DNA of 64,000 nucleotides from an uncultured Cohaesibacter sp. (GTDB lineage: Bacteria > Pseudomonadota > Alphaproteobacteria > Rhizobiales > Cohaesibacteraceae), in the NCBI RefSeq assembly GCF_963682185.1, contig NZ_OY821667.1, positions 726,109 to 790,108 on the forward strand, read 5' to 3'. Made by a program: the position numbers and the translations under genes. Below the pieces are notes generated by a model that made no database searches, was not told where the DNA came from, and saw only the letters and a list, made by a program, of their open reading frames with translations. Below are positions 9,575 to 18,117 of the stretch, in pieces. How positions within the stretch are numbered: the stretch's first letter is position 1; the number at the start of each line of letters is the position of its first letter.

Positions 9575-10123
9575 ATGCTCAATATTGGCGTCAAGAAAAT
9601 CTTCAAAAAAAACACTGCCCCCAATGTCAAGCTCATCCTTCCCGGCATGCAGCCGGATGTCATTGAACATGATGCATTAATTTCCATCGGACTGGGCTGC
9701 AAAAATCCGGACAATTACATTGATGGCGTGGTAGCGGAGCAATCTCTAACCATCGTTCAAAAAGAAAATATCGCCCCCTTCATGACAGGACTGATCTGGA
9801 GATTGCGCTGGTTGGGAGACGGAACCTGGGCGTTGCTCAACCAAGGGCTGGAGAATGCCGCGCTGACCAATCGCGCACCAGATATCACTTTGGGCAGAAT
9901 CTTCAACAACTGGTCAACCAAGGATACCAGTTGGTTCATCTATTATGACGAAGAAAGCAGCGGCTACCTTCTGCGCAGCAAGCTGGGTGGATGGCTGACA
10001 ATGGACGAGCCCGGCGCAGGCCTGCGACTGAACAAGTTCAACGCCGAACACACCGCCAGCCAATACGTCACCATCCAGCATACCGTCGACAGCGTAGGGT
10101 CGTCCCTCAGCCCCGCTCACTAG
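9575..10123 (+). CDS. Unknown protein in glycosyltransferase cluster (possible beta-trefoil/lectin-like)
   Basis: 182 residues, starting 14 bases after the glycosyltransferase stop with an AGGAG site, so probably cotranscribed. No signal peptide is evident. The second half has a strand-rich pattern (DGTWALLNQGLEN; WFIYYDEESSGYLLRSKLGG; WLTMDEPGAGLRLNKFNAE) that resembles ricin-type or fascin-like trefoil repeats, but this is a weak visual likeness. No catalytic motif is seen. Its place suggests a carbohydrate-binding helper of the upstream enzyme. Confidence 0.55.
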   Translation: MLNIGVKKIFKKNTAPNVKLILPGMQPDVIEHDALISIGLGCKNPDNYIDGVVAEQSLTIVQKENIAPFMTGLIWRLRWLGDGTWALLNQGLENAALTNRAPDITLGRIFNNWSTKDTSWFIYYDEESSGYLLRSKLGGWLTMDEPGAGLRLNKFNAEHTASQYVTIQHTVDSVGSSLSPAH

Positions 10124-10169
10124 ACCGCACAACAATCATTGACCGATATCTCGAGGCGCATGAAAGCAA

Positions 10170-10766
10170 ATGCAAGTCACGTTTAACGGGAATCTTTTTC
10201 CTGAAAGGTTCAATTGCCAGATTCTCTATCCCACTGAAATTGCGAAATATTTTTTGAAAGAAAAGCAATATGATGATGTCGAAGAGATTTGCTACTACGC
10301 ACTCCTCGATCACATGGGGCACCCTCGAATGCGGCGAGAACTCTTCAACTATGCGTTTCACTCCAGCATTTTGGGTAAAAGTGAAATCTCCAGTTTCTTG
10401 AAAAAATGCGCCAAGGTGGTGAACCAATATCATCCATGTGAGCTGGTTCGGGGAATCCAACTCGATCAGCTTGAAGTTTCCGATATTTCAGCCAATGATT
10501 TTCTTCTCTTGTCATTTGACTATCAGAAGCTCTTTGGAGACAGCATGGGAAAAGGCAACCTATCAGAGGACAAAAAAATCCGTGGAATTCCGAGTAATAA
10601 TGAAGAATCATGGACTTTCTCAAACGGCTTACTTTCATTCTCCGATGAGACGGGCACCAAAACCAGCATTTACAACAAAAAGCTTAGCCTAAACGGCTCA
10701 ACTTATTATGCAGGATATTTTGTCGAAACCTGTATTTGCCACATACTAAAGAAAACAGAACAATGA
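10170..10766 (+). CDS. Unknown protein in glycosyltransferase cluster
   Basis: 198 residues, AT-rich coding. A helical-looking N-terminal half (EIAKYFLKEKQYDDVEEICYYALLDHMG) recalls TPR-like or small scaffold proteins, and a polar second half ends in Cys-containing VETCICHILKK. I recognise no family, signal peptide or membrane span. Its stop overlaps the next gene's start by 4 bases (ATGA), so the two are coupled. Confidence 0.55.
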   Translation: MQVTFNGNLFPERFNCQILYPTEIAKYFLKEKQYDDVEEICYYALLDHMGHPRMRRELFNYAFHSSILGKSEISSFLKKCAKVVNQYHPCELVRGIQLDQLEVSDISANDFLLLSFDYQKLFGDSMGKGNLSEDKKIRGIPSNNEESWTFSNGLLSFSDETGTKTSIYNKKLSLNGSTYYAGYFVETCICHILKKTEQ

Positions 10767-11485
10767 AAAATCTGATTGTTTTCGGCTCATCAAATTCCGA
10801 AGTTTTTGACTACTTATTTGGGCGCAACAAACACTATTTTCCTTATTGGGCAGATGGCTGGACAGCTCGAGGCCTGCTACGATCAAAGACGAAGGACTAT
10901 ATTTTACCACTCATTGAAGGCCAGTCTTTGGATAGCAATATCATCCTGAACTACGGAGTATCTGATGTTGATATCTCGACGGGTTTCAAGGGCCAGAATG
11001 ATGGCTTCTATGACTTCAAAGGCTTCATCAACGAAGCAGCAGAAGGCATTGTAAACCTTGGTAAATATTTGAAAAATTTTGGTTTTTCGAATGTTTACGC
11101 CTCAGTTCTCTTCCCTCCGACATTGATGGGAGAGAGCTTTTTCTACCCTCGCTATCATTTTTACCCCTTACCAGTCAGGATCAGGGCACAAATGATGCTC
11201 GATATCGCAAACAACGTCGGCGCTCAAATGCCAGTTCTGAATACGCTTCCGCAATTGATATATTCGGAAGACCTGCCGGTTCTCCATCCAAAATTCTGTA
11301 GGGACAATGTCGAAAATCATCCAGACTATATTTCAACGCAGGAGATCGTATGGGACGCAATTAAAGACATTGATGGCATGCTGGAAAGGCGCGAGCCGCA
11401 CCTCACATCGCACTATCCCCATGAGGGCTATGGAATTGGCACTTTGATGAAAGAACAGCGCCCACGTCCCAACACAACCAGATAG
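10763..11485 (+). CDS. Unknown protein, possibly SGNH/GDSL-hydrolase-like
   Basis: 240 residues. It begins MKNLIVFGSSNSEVFDYLFG, reminiscent of an SGNH block I (strand then G-S-S-N-S). A later IILNYGVSDVD recalls block II/III (Asn-Tyr-Gly..D), and LHPKFCRDNVENHPDYIS could supply the Asp-x-x-His, though spacing is not exact. SGNH enzymes often add or remove acetyl groups on surface glycans, which would fit the glycosyltransferase neighbour. This is inference from short motifs. The ATG overlaps the upstream stop. Confidence 0.5.
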   Translation: MKNLIVFGSSNSEVFDYLFGRNKHYFPYWADGWTARGLLRSKTKDYILPLIEGQSLDSNIILNYGVSDVDISTGFKGQNDGFYDFKGFINEAAEGIVNLGKYLKNFGFSNVYASVLFPPTLMGESFFYPRYHFYPLPVRIRAQMMLDIANNVGAQMPVLNTLPQLIYSEDLPVLHPKFCRDNVENHPDYISTQEIVWDAIKDIDGMLERREPHLTSHYPHEGYGIGTLMKEQRPRPNTTR

Positions 11486-11764
11486 AACCAATTCATCTCA
11501 AACCAACAGTCAGAGTGATTTGCTCCCCACACACATCTCATCTATTACATGCCCGGATTGACGCCAAAAAGCTAATGTGGAAAAGCTGATTACGCTTTAC
11601 ATAAACAAGGAAGTCGTGGTAGCAGCCATCATCCAGTAAGTTGAAAAGTAATGTCAGCGGAACAGTGGATGTAAAACGACTGGAAACCAGTCATTTCTCA
11701 CTGTGAAAACCGACAAATAAGATTTGCAATAACGCATTGAATATCTTATCTCTTTCAACACAGC

Positions 11765-11840
<76 letters not shown>

Positions 11841-11885
11841 TTTCTCCCACATGCTCATTCATTCTAGGCTTTCGCCTAAAAGACG

Positions 11886-14060
11886 CTAATTGTTGGTAGT
11901 GTAGGTCAAGGTGCATCCAACCAGATCAACCGTGCCCGAGGAAAAGTCGGAAACGGACATAGTGCTGGCATCAGACGGATCTTTGAAGACGGCATAATTC
12001 TTCCCCATCCAGGCCCACATGATAAAGGCCCCCACAGGACCATCCGTAAAAAGAGCTTGCGCAAAGGCGTGCACGGCAACGGGAAAGGGCAAATTGATCC
12101 GCAAGGTATCTGCAGCCACCAGACTGGACAGATTGATATCGTTGGTGAAGTTGAAATACACCGTCACCTGATCACCTACCTTGCGCCAATGGATCGCCTT
12201 ATCAGAAATTGCGACCGTATGGCCACTTTCATCGGAGAAAGACGGAACAAAAGCCCCTTCCTGATAGCTGAACAAGTCCCCACCAAGGCCGAATTGAACC
12301 TTATCGGGCAATGTTGCTGCTGGGTCTTCTTCCCCTTGCTGTGTCGTAATCGTCCCCATGAAATCCAGACGTGACGGATCATTGGCATCCTGCACCAGAT
12401 CAGCAAGCAGATTTGCCTTTTTATAGTTGGATCGGAAATAGGCCGACCCGGTGGTTACATGCCCCAGCAAGCCTCCGGCCGTTGTGAACGTCCCCAATTT
12501 GAAAACAGTCTGGTTGAGAATATAGGTCGAGATCAGCCGGTCAAAATACCAGTCCTGTCCTCTTTGATCAAAGAAGCGCAGTTGCGCCTCCCCCACCGGG
12601 GAGCGGTCCAAAAAGCCAGAGCTCTCCCACTGCCCCCCTGAAACCGAATGCCACATATGGGCGATGCTGACGCCATCATTGCTATAAACTTCGCCATGCA
12701 ACTTGCATTCGGAAAAGCGCCCGAGCGTGTGCCGATGCACCCCGACAGCAACGCCCGCATAATGCTCGATATGTGCATTGCGGAACAGATAGTCGTTCCC
12801 CCCGACCCGCATATCTGGATCGCTGATATCAACAACACAGACCGCAAACTCCTGATCAACAATCTCCCCCGCAATGGCGCGGTCGATTTCGATCCTGTAT
12901 GGATCGCGCACGGATCTGATCGTAACGATATCCACTTTGTCCGCAGCGGACGGATTGGCCACCCAGATGCGTAGCCCCGCATGGGCGGGAGAAAAGCAGG
13001 CCCGATCGGCAACAAGCGTCTTACCGCGTCCAGATGCAATTCGTGGCGCTGCGAAATAGCCTGAGACATCCTTCGCATCCTGCAAAAAGTCGGCAGAAAC
13101 ACGCACGCGCCGCGCATCGACAAATTCTGCGATTGCATATTTTGCCAGAACCCGCTGCCATCGTTGCGCTTTAAAAACACCGCGGCGCCCCAAATAGCCT
13201 GCGCTATTTAGAACAAAGTGTTTTCCCACATCTTCAAGATCGAATATGTCGGCATCTGCGGTGAGCGTGGTTCCCGACAGGGTGAAGAGGATTCCGGACG
13301 TGTCCTTGAATTTGAAATCGACCCCACAACTCCAGCTTTCCAGATCCTGCACCCGCACATTGGCCAGACGCGCTGTGCGCAAAATGCTGTTGTTGAGCCG
13401 GTAAAAGCCAACATCGGTCAAGAAGCTGTTTCCCAATCGGCCAATATGCATGCCCACCGGACCAATTGCATCATCAGGCTGATTATCATGCGGCTGAATG
13501 GAAAAGCCGGAAAATTGTACACTGGCCTTACTCTGCAGCAAGGCCATGACACTTCTGGATGCATCGGAAAAATCGGGCCGGATGCGTGTCACCCGCTTGC
13601 CATCCCCAGCAAAGCCCCAGCGCGTCTGCAAGGCGCCACCAGACAGGTCAAGCGTGTCTGTGGTGCGGTAATTGCCCGCTGGCAAACGCCCCATCAGTTC
13701 ATTCTGTCTAAGATAGACAAGCCAGGCATTGAGTGCGCGCGTGTCATCATGCCGATTGTCACTCAGCGCCCCAAAATGATGCGGATAGGGCTCGCCAAAA
13801 GGCGCCCATTTCACCCCCATGCGGGAAGTAGCCGCTGTCCCCCGCGCATCTCTTTGAAGCATAAGCTTGCCTACCGGCGTAGCGATGGAGATAAAGGCTT
13901 TCTCTTTTGGAACCATCGCTGTTTCCAGATCCCGATGGGAATAATAGTCGCATTCACCGCTTGCGAAATGTTGTTTGAGATCACCAACAGCTCTTCCCCT
14001 CGCGCCACGACTGGCTTGGGACATGAGGTCTGAGTCAGAAAGAGATCGCGGATCGGTCAT
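11886..14060 (-). CDS. Right-handed beta-helix protein, pectate-lyase-3 / phage-tailspike-like
   Basis: 724 residues with start MTDPRSLSDSDLM at 14060; longer in-frame starts add a Cys/Arg-rich tail that looks non-native. No signal peptide. After about 95 residues comes the Pectate_lyase_3 entry motif (FGALSDNRHDDTRALNAWLVYL) and a sugar-spike-like start (GRLPAGNYRTTDTLDLSGG). Long repetitive strand-turn sequence follows, typical of parallel beta-helices in tailspikes and exopolysaccharide depolymerases. It ends in a different, strand-rich domain (about 610-724). No neighbouring phage genes are seen, so a polysaccharide-modifying or surface role is as likely as a phage relic. Confidence 0.68.
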   Translation of the reverse strand: MTDPRSLSDSDLMSQASRGARGRAVGDLKQHFASGECDYYSHRDLETAMVPKEKAFISIATPVGKLMLQRDARGTAATSRMGVKWAPFGEPYPHHFGALSDNRHDDTRALNAWLVYLRQNELMGRLPAGNYRTTDTLDLSGGALQTRWGFAGDGKRVTRIRPDFSDASRSVMALLQSKASVQFSGFSIQPHDNQPDDAIGPVGMHIGRLGNSFLTDVGFYRLNNSILRTARLANVRVQDLESWSCGVDFKFKDTSGILFTLSGTTLTADADIFDLEDVGKHFVLNSAGYLGRRGVFKAQRWQRVLAKYAIAEFVDARRVRVSADFLQDAKDVSGYFAAPRIASGRGKTLVADRACFSPAHAGLRIWVANPSAADKVDIVTIRSVRDPYRIEIDRAIAGEIVDQEFAVCVVDISDPDMRVGGNDYLFRNAHIEHYAGVAVGVHRHTLGRFSECKLHGEVYSNDGVSIAHMWHSVSGGQWESSGFLDRSPVGEAQLRFFDQRGQDWYFDRLISTYILNQTVFKLGTFTTAGGLLGHVTTGSAYFRSNYKKANLLADLVQDANDPSRLDFMGTITTQQGEEDPAATLPDKVQFGLGGDLFSYQEGAFVPSFSDESGHTVAISDKAIHWRKVGDQVTVYFNFTNDINLSSLVAADTLRINLPFPVAVHAFAQALFTDGPVGAFIMWAWMGKNYAVFKDPSDASTMSVSDFSSGTVDLVGCTLTYTTNN

Positions 14061-14287
14061 GATTTCACCCGGCAAACCATAGAAGGAAAGAAAGAAGCAG
14101 CGTTCGCTTTCCTGTCTATCACAGCAGCGCGTGCCTTTGCCCATGAAATTTCGCACATTGATCAGGCTAACACGCGAAACGAGTGACAAAAACACGGCCC
14201 AAGATGGTGCGCGCAGAGAGACCGCCTACCCACACAGACGAAAATATTTCCCATATTGGACTGCAATGAAAATTGGGAAACAAAGAC

Positions 14288-14323
14288 TTTGCGCATTTAG
14301 CGTCATACTGCGCAAAATTTTTT
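14288..14323 (+). terminator. Terminator-like hairpin upstream of the sulfate operon
   Basis: TTTGCGCA (14288-14295) pairs perfectly with TGCGCAAA (14309-14316) around a 13-base loop, followed by A and six T (14318-14323). It has the form of an intrinsic terminator on the plus strand but has no rightward gene before it. It could end a short leader RNA of the sbp operon, or be a relic. Confidence 0.5.
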
Positions 14324-14354
14324 AATTCCAAGACCAACAACAGACAACGATATC

Positions 14355-14417
14355 TTGAGAGAAAAGTGCCCTTCACCCTATTTTGGCTACCAACGAACAC
14401 CACAATTTGAAGGGCAC
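14355..14417 (+). promoter_or_regulatory. Promoter-like sequence and 9-bp inverted repeat in front of sbp
   Basis: GTGCCCTTC (14366-14374) and GAAGGGCAC (14409-14417) are perfect inverted repeats. The right arm contains AAGGG, the only ribosome-site candidate of sbp (ATG 14426). A sigma70-like pair TTGAGA (14355-14360) / TATTTT (14379-14384), 18 bases apart, overlaps it. If transcription starts further upstream, the repeat would form an RNA hairpin hiding the ribosome site. If the promoter is this one, it would be a DNA operator. Confidence 0.45.
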
Positions 14418-14425
14418 AAGACCTC

Positions 14426-15436
14426 ATGAGAAAAACACTCCTAGCCGCTGTTGGCGCCGCTTTCCTCCTCACGGCCCCCGCGTCCGCAAGCGACAACGCC
14501 CCGAAAGAGATCCTCAACGTCTCCTATGACATTGCGCGTGAGCTCTATGCCGCGATCAACCCCAAGTTCCAGGCCTATTGGAAAGACAAGACCGGTCAGG
14601 ACATTGAAATCAAGCAGTCCCACGCAGGCTCCTCCAAACAGGCCCGTGCCATCATGCAGGGTCTCAAGGCCGATGTCGTAACCTTCAACCAGGTGCTCGA
14701 TGTGCAGGTTCTGGCAGACCGTGGCGGCTTTGTTTCCAAAAGCTGGCAGCAGGATCTGCCGAACAACGCCAGCCCTTACTATTCCCTTCCTGCCTTCCTT
14801 GTGCGTGAAGGCAACCCGAAGGGTATCAAGGACTGGAGCGATCTGGTGCGCGATGACGTAAAGCTGGTCTTCCCGAACCCCAAAACCTCCGGCAATGCTC
14901 GTTACACCTATCTGGCAGCCTATGCCTATGCTCTTGAGCAGAATAGTGGCGATGATGCCAAGGCACGCGAATTTGTCGGCAAGCTGCTCAGCAATGTTGC
15001 CGTATTCGATACCGGCGGTCGTGGCGCTACCACCAGCTTCGTTGAACGAGAAATCGGCGATGTGCTGATCACCTTCGAAGCCGAAGTGGAAAATATCCGC
15101 GCCAAATATGGCGAAGATGAATATCAGCGCGTTGTGCCGTCCATTTCGCTTCTGGCCGAGTTCCCTGTGGCGCTCGTAAAGAAGGTAGCCGAAAAGCGTG
15201 GCAGCGTTGACGTCTCCAAAGCCTACCTGGATTACCTCTACAGCGAAGAAGCACAGGACATCATTGCCTCCTTCAACAACCGCGTTCACAACGAAACCGT
15301 CAAGGCGAAATATGCCGAGAACTTCCCTGAAGTCCGTCTTATCCGCGTAGAAGATGTATTCGGCAGCTGGGACAAAGCCAACAAGACCCACTTCGCCGAA
15401 GGCGGTGTACTTGATCAGGTCTTCACCGGCAATTGA
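14426..15436 (+). CDS. sbp: Periplasmic sulfate/thiosulfate-binding protein
   Basis: 336 residues. A Sec signal peptide (MRKTLLAAVGAAFLLTAPASA, cut about residue 22) precedes the mature protein, which shows the sulfate-binding family blocks LNVSYDIARELY, HAGSSKQARAI, ADVVTFNQVLDVQ, PNPKTSGNARYTYLAAYAYAL and TGGRGATTSFVER. It delivers sulfate (or thiosulfate) to CysTW. It is the first gene of sbp-cysT-cysW-cysA; the upstream leader carries inverted repeats. Confidence 0.93.
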   Translation: MRKTLLAAVGAAFLLTAPASASDNAPKEILNVSYDIARELYAAINPKFQAYWKDKTGQDIEIKQSHAGSSKQARAIMQGLKADVVTFNQVLDVQVLADRGGFVSKSWQQDLPNNASPYYSLPAFLVREGNPKGIKDWSDLVRDDVKLVFPNPKTSGNARYTYLAAYAYALEQNSGDDAKAREFVGKLLSNVAVFDTGGRGATTSFVEREIGDVLITFEAEVENIRAKYGEDEYQRVVPSISLLAEFPVALVKKVAEKRGSVDVSKAYLDYLYSEEAQDIIASFNNRVHNETVKAKYAENFPEVRLIRVEDVFGSWDKANKTHFAEGGVLDQVFTGN

Positions 15437-15522
15437 TCCCGCCCAAAGAATGACAAACGCGGCTCGAGGCACCCCACGCTTCGGGCCGCTGTTGTTGCTT
15501 CCCCTCAAGACAGGCCAGTGAG

Positions 15523-16401
15523 ATGACACACCTAGATGCAGCGCCGCCCCGCACCTTTCTTAGTTCTTTTCGGCTCAAACGTCATGTCATGCCCGGCTTC
15601 TCACTGACGCTGGGCACAAGTCTGCTGTTTGTCTGCTTGATCATCCTGCTGCCGCTCAGTGGTCTCTTCTGGCAAATGAGCCAGTTGGGCCTTGCGGACT
15701 ATTGGCGCATCATCTCGTCTGAGCGTACCTTGGCCTCTTTCCGCGTAACGATCAGCGCAGCAGCTTTTGCAACGCTCTTTAACGCAGTCTTTGGCTTGCT
15801 GCTCGCCTATGTGCTGGTGCGTTACAAGTTCCCCGGCAAACGTCTGCTCGACGCACTGGTGGATCTTCCCTTTGCCTTGCCAACGGCTGTTGCCGGCATC
15901 GCGCTGGTCGCCCTTTATGACAAGAATGGCTGGATGGGCACCTTGCTTTCTGCGGTCGGTTTGAAGGTGGCCTACACATGGTGGGGCATTGTGCTAGCCA
16001 TGATGTTCACCTCGGTGCCCTTTGGCGTTCGCACGGTCCAACCCGTGCTCGAAAGCCTCAAACCGGACGCAGAAGAAGCGGCCCGAACCCTTGGTGCGCG
16101 CGACTGGCAGGTTTTTCGCCATATAGTGTTTCCGCAGGTCTGGCCCAGCTTCATCACTGGCGCCTCACTGGCCTTTGCCCGCTCCCTCGGCGAGTTCGGA
16201 GCCGTGATTTTCATCGCTGGCAACATGCCCTTCAAGACCGAGATCGCTTCACTGCTGATCATGATCCGGCTTGAAGAATATGACTATCCGGCAGCCAGCG
16301 CCATTGCTGGAACAATCCTCTTGATTGCCCTCTTTGTTCTGGTGGCTGCCAATATCGCTCAATCCCGCGCCACCCGGCATTTGCATAAAGGGAGTTCCTG
16401 A
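15523..16401 (+). CDS. cysT: Sulfate ABC transporter permease CysT (CysU)
   Basis: 292 residues, about six transmembrane spans. FPGKRLLDALVDLPFALPTAVAGIAL and the EAA loop EEAARTLGARDWQVFRHIVFPQVWPS with SLGEFGAVIFIAGN are hallmark CysT sequences. It pairs with CysW to form the membrane channel and binds CysA through the EAA loop. Two bases separate its stop from cysW. Confidence 0.93.
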   Translation: MTHLDAAPPRTFLSSFRLKRHVMPGFSLTLGTSLLFVCLIILLPLSGLFWQMSQLGLADYWRIISSERTLASFRVTISAAAFATLFNAVFGLLLAYVLVRYKFPGKRLLDALVDLPFALPTAVAGIALVALYDKNGWMGTLLSAVGLKVAYTWWGIVLAMMFTSVPFGVRTVQPVLESLKPDAEEAARTLGARDWQVFRHIVFPQVWPSFITGASLAFARSLGEFGAVIFIAGNMPFKTEIASLLIMIRLEEYDYPAASAIAGTILLIALFVLVAANIAQSRATRHLHKGSS

Positions 16402-16403
16402 TC

Positions 16404-17270
16404 ATGACGGCTCCATCTCCCACACCGCCCATCACCAACCCTCAGGTGCTGGCGTTGCTGCGTCAGAAGGCGCGCAAACGGGCAGTACTGATCGTCGTGG
16501 CACTCCTGTTCGCCGCCCTCGTGATGGCGTTACCGGTCATTGCAATCTTCGCCCGCGCCTTTCAGGAAGGGTTTGAGGTCTATAGTGCCAATATCACGAC
16601 GCCGGATACCCTGCACGCCATTTGGCTGACAGTGCTCACGGCGCTCATCGTGTTGCCGATCAACCTCATCTACGGCATCGCGGTTTCCTGGGCCATTGTG
16701 CATTATCGCTTCCCCGGCAGACGGGCACTACAGATTATCATCGAACTGCCTTTCTCCATCTCACCCATCGTTGCCGGCCTCTGCTACCTGCTGATCTATG
16801 GCGCCACCGGCGTTGTAGGCAGTTGGCTGGATGGCTGGGATATCCAGTTGATGTTCAACCTCTTCGGCATCGTGCTGGTCTCCCTGTTCGTCACCTGCCC
16901 CTTCGTGGCACGCGAGCTGATCCCGCTGATGGAAATCTCCGGGCAGGATCAGGAAGAAGCCGCCTTGACGCTTGGGGCTACCGGTTGGCAAACCTTCCGC
17001 CATGTCACGCTGCCAAAAATCAAATGGGCCCTTCTCTACGGTGCCATTCTGGCCAACGCCCGGGTGATTGGAGAGTTCGGCGCGGTGAGCGTTGTATCCG
17101 GCAATATCCGGGGTGAAACCATGACCCTGCCGCTACAGGTGCAGCTGCTTTACAACGACTATAACGCCACTGGCGCTTTTGCTGCCGCAACAGTCCTGAC
17201 GGGGATCGCCGTCATCACCCTTGTTCTGCGCTCGACCATCGAAGCGCGCCATCCGCACGAGCATGCCTAG
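16404..17270 (+). CDS. cysW: Sulfate ABC transporter permease CysW
   Basis: 288 residues, six predicted spans. Family signatures are YRFPGRRALQIIIELPFSISPIVAGL, the EAA loop QEEAALTLGATGWQTFRHVTLPKI and RVIGEFGAVSVVSGNIRGET. It is the second half of the sulfate channel, tightly spaced between cysT and cysA. Confidence 0.93.
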   Translation: MTAPSPTPPITNPQVLALLRQKARKRAVLIVVALLFAALVMALPVIAIFARAFQEGFEVYSANITTPDTLHAIWLTVLTALIVLPINLIYGIAVSWAIVHYRFPGRRALQIIIELPFSISPIVAGLCYLLIYGATGVVGSWLDGWDIQLMFNLFGIVLVSLFVTCPFVARELIPLMEISGQDQEEAALTLGATGWQTFRHVTLPKIKWALLYGAILANARVIGEFGAVSVVSGNIRGETMTLPLQVQLLYNDYNATGAFAAATVLTGIAVITLVLRSTIEARHPHEHA

Positions 17271-17280
17271 GAAAGCAATC

Positions 17281-18033
17281 ATGTCACTACAGATTCAGAA
17301 TATCAGCAAATATTACGGCGCTAATCTGGTGCTTGACGCGGTTAGCCTTGATATCGAGCCGGGGGAGTTCATCGCCCTTCTAGGGCCGTCCGGCTCTGGC
17401 AAAACCACGCTGCTGCGCACCATTGCCGGTCTGCAATTTGCCGAAGGGGGCACACTGTCCTTTGACGGAGAAGACATTACCGGCCTTGATGCCCGCAAGC
17501 GGCGCTTCGGCATGGTGTTTCAGAACTACGCCCTGTTCGAACATATGAGCGTTGCCGAAAATGTAGCCTTTGGCCTTAAAATGCGCGAGCGTAGCGCTCG
17601 CCCTTCGGCAAAGGACATCAACCGCCGTGTCATTGAACTGCTCGACATGGCCCAGATCGGCCATTTGGCAGAGCGTTTCCCAAGCCAGCTTTCCGGTGGT
17701 CAGCGTCAGCGGGTGGCCCTCACCCGGGCTCTCGCCATCGAGCCAAGGCTGTTGCTTCTGGATGAACCCTTCAGCGCACTGGATACGCGGGTGCGCAAGG
17801 ATCTGCGTTCTTCCCTGCGCAGCCTGCAGCAGCAGGTGGGTGTCGGTGCTATTCTGGTTACCCACGATCAGGAAGAAGCGTTTGAGCTGGCGGATCGCAT
17901 TGCCGTCATGTCAGACGGCAAGATCGAGCAGTTTGATACACCGGCCAATCTGATCAAGAAACCATCCTCGCCATTCGTGGCGGAATTCCTTGAAGGCGCG
18001 GGTGGTTACAACCAATCCGGCGCAGGCATCTAA
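17281..18033 (+). CDS. cysA: Sulfate ABC transporter ATP-binding protein CysA, short form
   Basis: 250 residues. All ABC motifs are present: Walker A GPSGSGKTT, Q-loop FQNYALFEH, signature LSGGQRQRVALTRA, Walker B LLLLDEPFSALD, and H-loop VTHDQEEA. It stops after the ATPase core (..FVAEFLEGAGGYNQSGAGI), whereas many CysA proteins run to about 340 residues with a C-terminal TOBE-like regulatory domain. ATG 17281 is used; an upstream in-frame start would overlap cysW. It is the last gene of the operon, followed by a terminator. Confidence 0.92.
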   Translation: MSLQIQNISKYYGANLVLDAVSLDIEPGEFIALLGPSGSGKTTLLRTIAGLQFAEGGTLSFDGEDITGLDARKRRFGMVFQNYALFEHMSVAENVAFGLKMRERSARPSAKDINRRVIELLDMAQIGHLAERFPSQLSGGQRQRVALTRALAIEPRLLLLDEPFSALDTRVRKDLRSSLRSLQQQVGVGAILVTHDQEEAFELADRIAVMSDGKIEQFDTPANLIKKPSSPFVAEFLEGAGGYNQSGAGI

Positions 18034-18054
18034 GCCGACTTCATCATGCAAAAC

Positions 18055-18083
18055 AAAGGGGCCCACAAGGCCCCTTTCTATTT
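18055..18083 (+). terminator. Terminator of the sulfate operon
   Basis: AAAGGGGCC (18055-18063) and GGCCCCTTT (18069-18077), loop CACAA, then CTATTTC. It is nearly symmetric, so it may also end the leftward chemoreceptor transcript. Confidence 0.8.
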
Positions 18084-18117
18084 CATTGGAACTGATTGAA
18101 CAACAAAGCCCGACAGA

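Noticed and set aside
11678-11692. GACTGG-AAA-CCAGTC hairpin as a terminator of the glycosyltransferase unit
   Set aside because: Six-pair stem, nearly 200 bases after the last gene, only a weak T-rich tail.
14441-15529. A 362-codon open frame opposite sbp
   Set aside because: Shadow of the sulfate-binding protein gene; no independent start signal or motif.
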